Positions 60,001-64,000 of a stretch of 64,000 nt of DNA are shown in pieces. The notes under the pieces are model-generated. The model searched no databases. It was not told where the DNA came from and saw nothing but the letters and a program-made list of their open reading frames with translations. The translations under genes and the position numbers were made by a program. Within the stretch, counting starts at the first letter, position 1. Every line of letters starts with the position of its first letter. The stretch is from Mastigias papua (lineage: Eukaryota; Cnidaria; Scyphozoa; Rhizostomeae; Mastigiidae): positions 3,001,650 to 3,065,649 of the forward strand of contig OZ025267.1 of assembly GCA_964019165.1 (NCBI GenBank), given 5' to 3'.

Positions 60001-62793
60001 ACTACAAAAGAACAGTGGTCATCGAAACATAACACTGTTCCATGAATTACACAAAGACGTACCTTCGGCGCCTTTTACACTTGGGAATATCAGTCCAGCC
60101 ACTGGAGGGAACTCCACCTCACTTTTAGGATCTTTGTGTAAATGTTCCTTACTATCCTGTTTCATGTTCTTCTTCTTGTAACGTTCAGTGTATAATGTTT
60201 CATCGCCCAAACCTCTGCTATGTTTTTCAATTTCAGTGATACTAGTTCTCTGTTCTTGGTGAAAACTTTTGTCTGACAGTGACTGTCCATTTAGATCTGA
60301 GTTGTGTTTCTTCGGATGAGTAATAGTAGCAACTTTCTTCAGTTTCGGATCAATGCCCCTAGGACAACAGATAAAAACATGTATTTGGTGGTCATAAATA
60401 GAACAGGGTTGTAAGGTCAACTTCATATTTCGATACACTTAAGATTTGCATTTATAATAGTAATATGCATTCGAAATAGCCAACCGAATTATAATCCAGT
60501 TTTTGTGCTTCCACAAGTTAATGCTATTTCCCTTGGTTTTCGGCCTCCTGAGATTCTGATTTCAGAAACCCGCCGAGCAGAACTATTACAAGCGATCAAG
60601 AAGGTTGTACAAGCTTCGACTTGTTCAAAGTAATAAAGCATATCAGCGGGAGAATTACAGCAGTATCATATATTATAACATCATTATTTTTCCATCAAAT
60701 ATCTTGCGCTATGTTATCTAACAAGCACATTGAATCTTAACAAAGAGCACACTGTTCTCAGCAGAGGTCGCATTGGTTTTGCAAAGACATCTCAGCTTCT
60801 GCTAATTTAGCTGAAAACACCTGGCATTTTCGTATATGTAGGTCGAAAAAATTTCATACATGTAGGTTTTAATTGAAAGGAGTTTAAGTTCTACCTACAA
60901 CGTGTTGGGCAAATTTGTGCCAAAAGTTTTGACATCCATCCCCTAATACTAAGTATTAAAACACCTCTGGACACTAAAAGCAGATCGTCATTTAGGACAA
61001 GTTTCACTTGTCATAAGGACCAATATGACTGTATGGTTGATTGTAGGTTATACTTCAAATATCCACAAAAACTTAAGAGTAAAAATTTGAATCGTCACAC
61101 AACCTATATAGATGTGAACTGACAAAGTAAACATAATACACCAAGGCGCATATCCTTCTTATAATAGAATGTCCATGTATTGGAAATTCCACTAAACCAG
61201 AACAAAACCAATCATGCAAAATACCCATTTATACTCAATATATCAACCGTAAAAACATGAGCACTATCGAGCAATATTTCGCAAATGAACGTTGAAACTT
61301 GTGAATACATTCACATGATGATACATATTCGCATACTTGGGCTACAGCTGAATACACTGTACATAGGAGAGTATCACCACGATAGGTAGTTTCAATCTCC
61401 ACCCATGGCACATACGAACGGGCAATGATGATATGCAAACATTGCAACCATGCTGAAGAGTATGCAAGCTAAACATACTAAGCTACTATGACAGATAAAG
61501 CCAAGAATCGAGGTAGCATTCCATACCTGTGACCTTGTGACGATGGCAATGGTAGATCGCCTCCAGGAGTTGAAATATTTAATCCTAAAGTTGTCCTGCA
61601 ACTCATTTTCGTATCTGATCTAGTAAGCAAGGTGCTATCGCCCATGTTTTCCTTGTGCTGATCTGGATCGTGAATTGGTGTCAGTTGAATATTTCCAAGC
61701 GGAACGTTGTGCTTTTGATGATAACCGTTTTCTATTGTCGATGATACATGGCTTACTTTGGCATCAGGTGATGATGAAGACTTTGCGATTGAATGATTGG
61801 ATGTTGTTTTAAGTTGCATGTCCTTTTTCTTTCTTACATCAGAATCCTGAAAGCAGATAACCATCAAAAGTGTCACTAGTAAAAGAGAAAGCCTCACATT
61901 CTTATATCAAATTCTACAGCCTTGATGCAAAATAAACAAAATCAAAAAAATCAAACTGTGATATGTATAATCCATGAAACACTACAGAACGTGGACCCAA
62001 ATGACAGATAAGATATAAGCATAATGGAAATGTGCAAAGAAGTTAAACAACGGTACTTTGAGGAATGAGCGTCAACCAACACCTCCACAGTCCTATAGCT
62101 ATATGGACAACCTTCAAGAAAACTGCGTGCGAACCAACATAAAGCATACTATGGCCTACAACTGTCACAGTCTGTATAGACAAATGGAACTTAAAACAAT
62201 TGAAGCATCAAATGCACTAGTCACAGCTAGGCTAATAAAAACCAGATTAGATCAGTATGTCTCAAAACGTATCTAAGTCCTTATAGAGTAAATACTTGCG
62301 CGATCCAAAATCTGATCAATCGATTTCTAATGTTGCACGAAGTTTTCTGACTCACTTCAATCCCTTCTTTCCTAACTTGAAATCTACTAGCGATAGAAAT
62401 CGTCCCATTACCGTTATTAGTTATGGAATCAACGAATCAATCGCTAAAATTACAACCAATAAGCTGCATTTTCATTATCTTTTCCCATTACGAACTCCTA
62501 AGGATACACACCTTTCTGTGTTTCCTCTCTCGCCTGTCACGTTCCCTTTCCTTCTCTTTTTCTTTCTCTCTTTCCCGTTCTTTCTCTTTCTCTCGATCTC
62601 GCTTAGCCTTGTCCTCCGCAGTTTCCCTCCTATTTGCCAAAGCTCTCAGCAACGGGTTCTCTGCAGTCTCTTTTTCGATCTTATTCTTTAAGTCTACCAA
62701 GAACTTCTCAGCAAAATTATTTCGCGTGTAAAACTCATGCCTCATCATTTGTTGGCTCGTCGGTCGGTTATTTCCATCTAATTCTAGAGATTT
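57001..62793 (-). CDS. CDKL2/CDKL3-like cyclin-dependent kinase-like protein, 3' end
   Basis: Partial; five coding exons on the - strand, 5' to 3': 62793-62512, 61846-61527, 60358-60063, 57910-57792, 57075-57001 (stop TAA). Phases match at every join; 363 aa are in view. The first exon starts SLELDGNNRPTSQQMMRHEF, the final helix of a CMGC kinase domain (RP....LL.HEFF). It continues FAEKFLVDLKNKI, which follows the kinase domain specifically in CDKL2 and CDKL3. Next comes a long charged run of K, E and R with DRRERKHRK. The remaining tail is low-complexity Ser, Lys and His, with PHIANIDPFQSG and a short Arg/Asp/Lys-rich end. Glycine loop, catalytic loop and activation segment are upstream of the window or in unrecognised exons. 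CDKL kinases are Ser/Thr kinases linked to cilia and neuronal development. The tail after the first exon is poorly conserved in the family, so those exons rest on splice phase alone. Confidence 0.78.
57261..57336 (+). pseudogene. degenerate tRNA-like sequence
   Basis: The 76-nt block starts GTGACCC and ends GAGTCAC, pairing at 6 of 7 acceptor-stem positions. GGCTCAACGGTAGAGC forms a perfect D-stem. The anticodon stem has mismatches, the base before the would-be GAA anticodon is C rather than T, and the T arm (GAGTTCAAGTGC) is poor. A decayed tRNA gene or SINE head is likelier than a working tRNA. Confidence 0.35.
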
Positions 62794-64000
62794 CTAGAAA
62801 AAATTAAACATCTCGCTTAAAAGGCAACACCAAAATATAGCAGGTAAACTAAAGTTTACAAATTCGACAAAGAAAATCTTCACCTACTCAGAGAGGGTTA
62901 CTAATTCTTCGTCTTCTTGTATATTCCATTTATTTGTGCATACGCCCTTAAGCGTACGCCAGCATAAATGAACACAAAAACGGAAAACCTAACTTTGAAA
63001 TAAACCAAAAGTATTGGATTCACTTCATAATGGGTGAAGAGAACTTTTCTTTGACATATACAATCAGTTAAAATTTACACGACATTATGACCAAATGCAC
63101 AACAAGACTAAAGTGTAGGGAGCATGAAAATACATTGCAACCGTGCAACTCTTACAGATACTGACACTATATATACACGCCTTTTTATATAAGGAACCAA
63201 GCTCAAGGCCTAGCTCTAAAAGTTCCTTATTTTTGTACCTCGAATGATCGAATTGTAGTACTAAAAGTTCCTTAACAGTTCCTTGACAGTTCCTTAATTT
63301 TCAGTGCACAATTAAAAGTGATAAAGACACAAGTAAACCACTGAAATTCTGAATTTTGCCTTTAATTTTGAGTATATCTGAACACCAATAAAAAATGAAA
63401 GAACTAACACAGGCACAGCAAACAATCTATGCGGATTTTCGCTGCAAATGAATGAGACCGGCTTCCTATTTCTTGATTGTTTGGTGTTATAAAAATTTTT
63501 CAAATTGAAAAGCTTCTTAGGGAATTTTCCTTTAGTAGTATAAGTTCTTTAAATATTTCAGCATTCTACAAGTAGATTCCTTATAAAGTGTTTCCTTATA
63601 AAAAAGCATGTACTAAATAAACTACAGAAACTCCACAAAAAGAAATACACAAAAAATGAAGTAAACTGTCACAGTGGCTTCTCCATAAAGCAAGCGCAGA
63701 GAGCAACTTTGAATGAGTTAAGAGTCATCAGTAAAAACACGGGGAATTTCGTTACGGGATAGGAGAACCTTACGGGAATAGATAACTATAATTGTAATGG
63801 TTATTACTGGACTGGGCCAAAATAGAGAACAATTTCAAAACTCTGGAGTCGACTAGCGGGCTGGAATAAGCTACTAGATTTTGTAGAAAGAAATTTTCCT
63901 TCCACAAACGATCGAACTGCTACGTCACTGGAAATCGCAAGTCAATTTAACTGACATTTCTCTTCAGCTGGTATACCGGTGGTAACACAACTGCATAGAT
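62794..64000. other. intron or 5' part of CDKL-like gene, with one repeat
   Basis: No kinase-domain exon was recognised on the - strand here. The stretch 63174-63612 is a TACAYG-family element; the remainder shows nothing I can assign. Confidence 0.5.
63174..63612. mobile_element. TACAYG/TTATAAGRAAC element, copy b (GGAAC type)
   Basis: The left end TACACGCCTTTTTATATAAG then GAAC and the inverted right end TACATGCTTTTTTATAAGGA delimit 439 bp. Internal motifs are GTTCCTTA throughout (at least four copies), contrasting with GTTTCTTA in other copies. The left part aligns with - strand 11755-11637. Confidence 0.65.

Overview
This is a eukaryotic window: AT-rich DNA with small exons flanked by GT-AG splice sites, long introns, microsatellites and many short inverted-repeat elements. 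Gene content (a HAND-type bHLH factor, pleckstrin, INTS13/Asunder, a TBC1D1/TBC1D4 RabGAP and a CDKL kinase) shows it is an animal. Several repeat types, notably GC-rich AGCCCGGTTAACC-like modules, remind me of cnidarian (anthozoan) genomes. That placement is only an inference.

Layout from left to right: (1) 1140-3404, + strand: the last two coding exons of a TBC1D1/TBC1D4-like Rab GTPase-activating protein; earlier exons lie off the left edge. (2) 3405-9501: intergenic DNA with transposon remnants. (3) 9502-17436, - strand: a complete 13-exon pleckstrin gene (390 aa, PH-DEP-PH). (4) 17437-17810: a 374-bp interval between two divergent start codons, probably a shared promoter. (5) 17811-52844, + strand: a complete 21-exon INTS13/Asunder gene (748 aa). 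(6) 33833-37608, + strand: a complete two-exon HAND transcription factor gene (186 aa) lying wholly inside the 18.1-kb intron 13 of INTS13, with its own TATA-containing promoter. (7) 52845-57000: intergenic, starting with a hAT-type element 40 bp after the INTS13 stop. (8) 57001-62793, - strand: the last five coding exons (363 aa) of a CDKL2/CDKL3-like kinase; most of the kinase domain is not in view.

The exon models were assembled by hand from splice sites, reading phase and remembered family sequences. For pleckstrin, INTS13, HAND and the CDKL tail every internal junction keeps phase and the totals are multiples of three. INTS13 (Integrator complex, nuclear RNA 3' processing and enhancer function), pleckstrin (lipid and cytoskeletal signalling), TBC1D (vesicle traffic) and CDKL (cytoplasmic or ciliary kinase) have no evident joint pathway; the interest lies in their arrangement. 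A tissue-restricted developmental regulator (HAND) is embedded in a housekeeping gene (INTS13), which is itself head-to-head with pleckstrin.

The non-coding DNA is rich in small non-autonomous elements. The most prominent is a family with TACAYG termini followed by T-rich TTATAAGRAAC motifs. It occurs in introns of pleckstrin, INTS13 and the HAND neighbourhood, and its internal short motif tends to co-vary within each copy. No CRISPR array, prokaryotic operon or intact autonomous transposon was seen.
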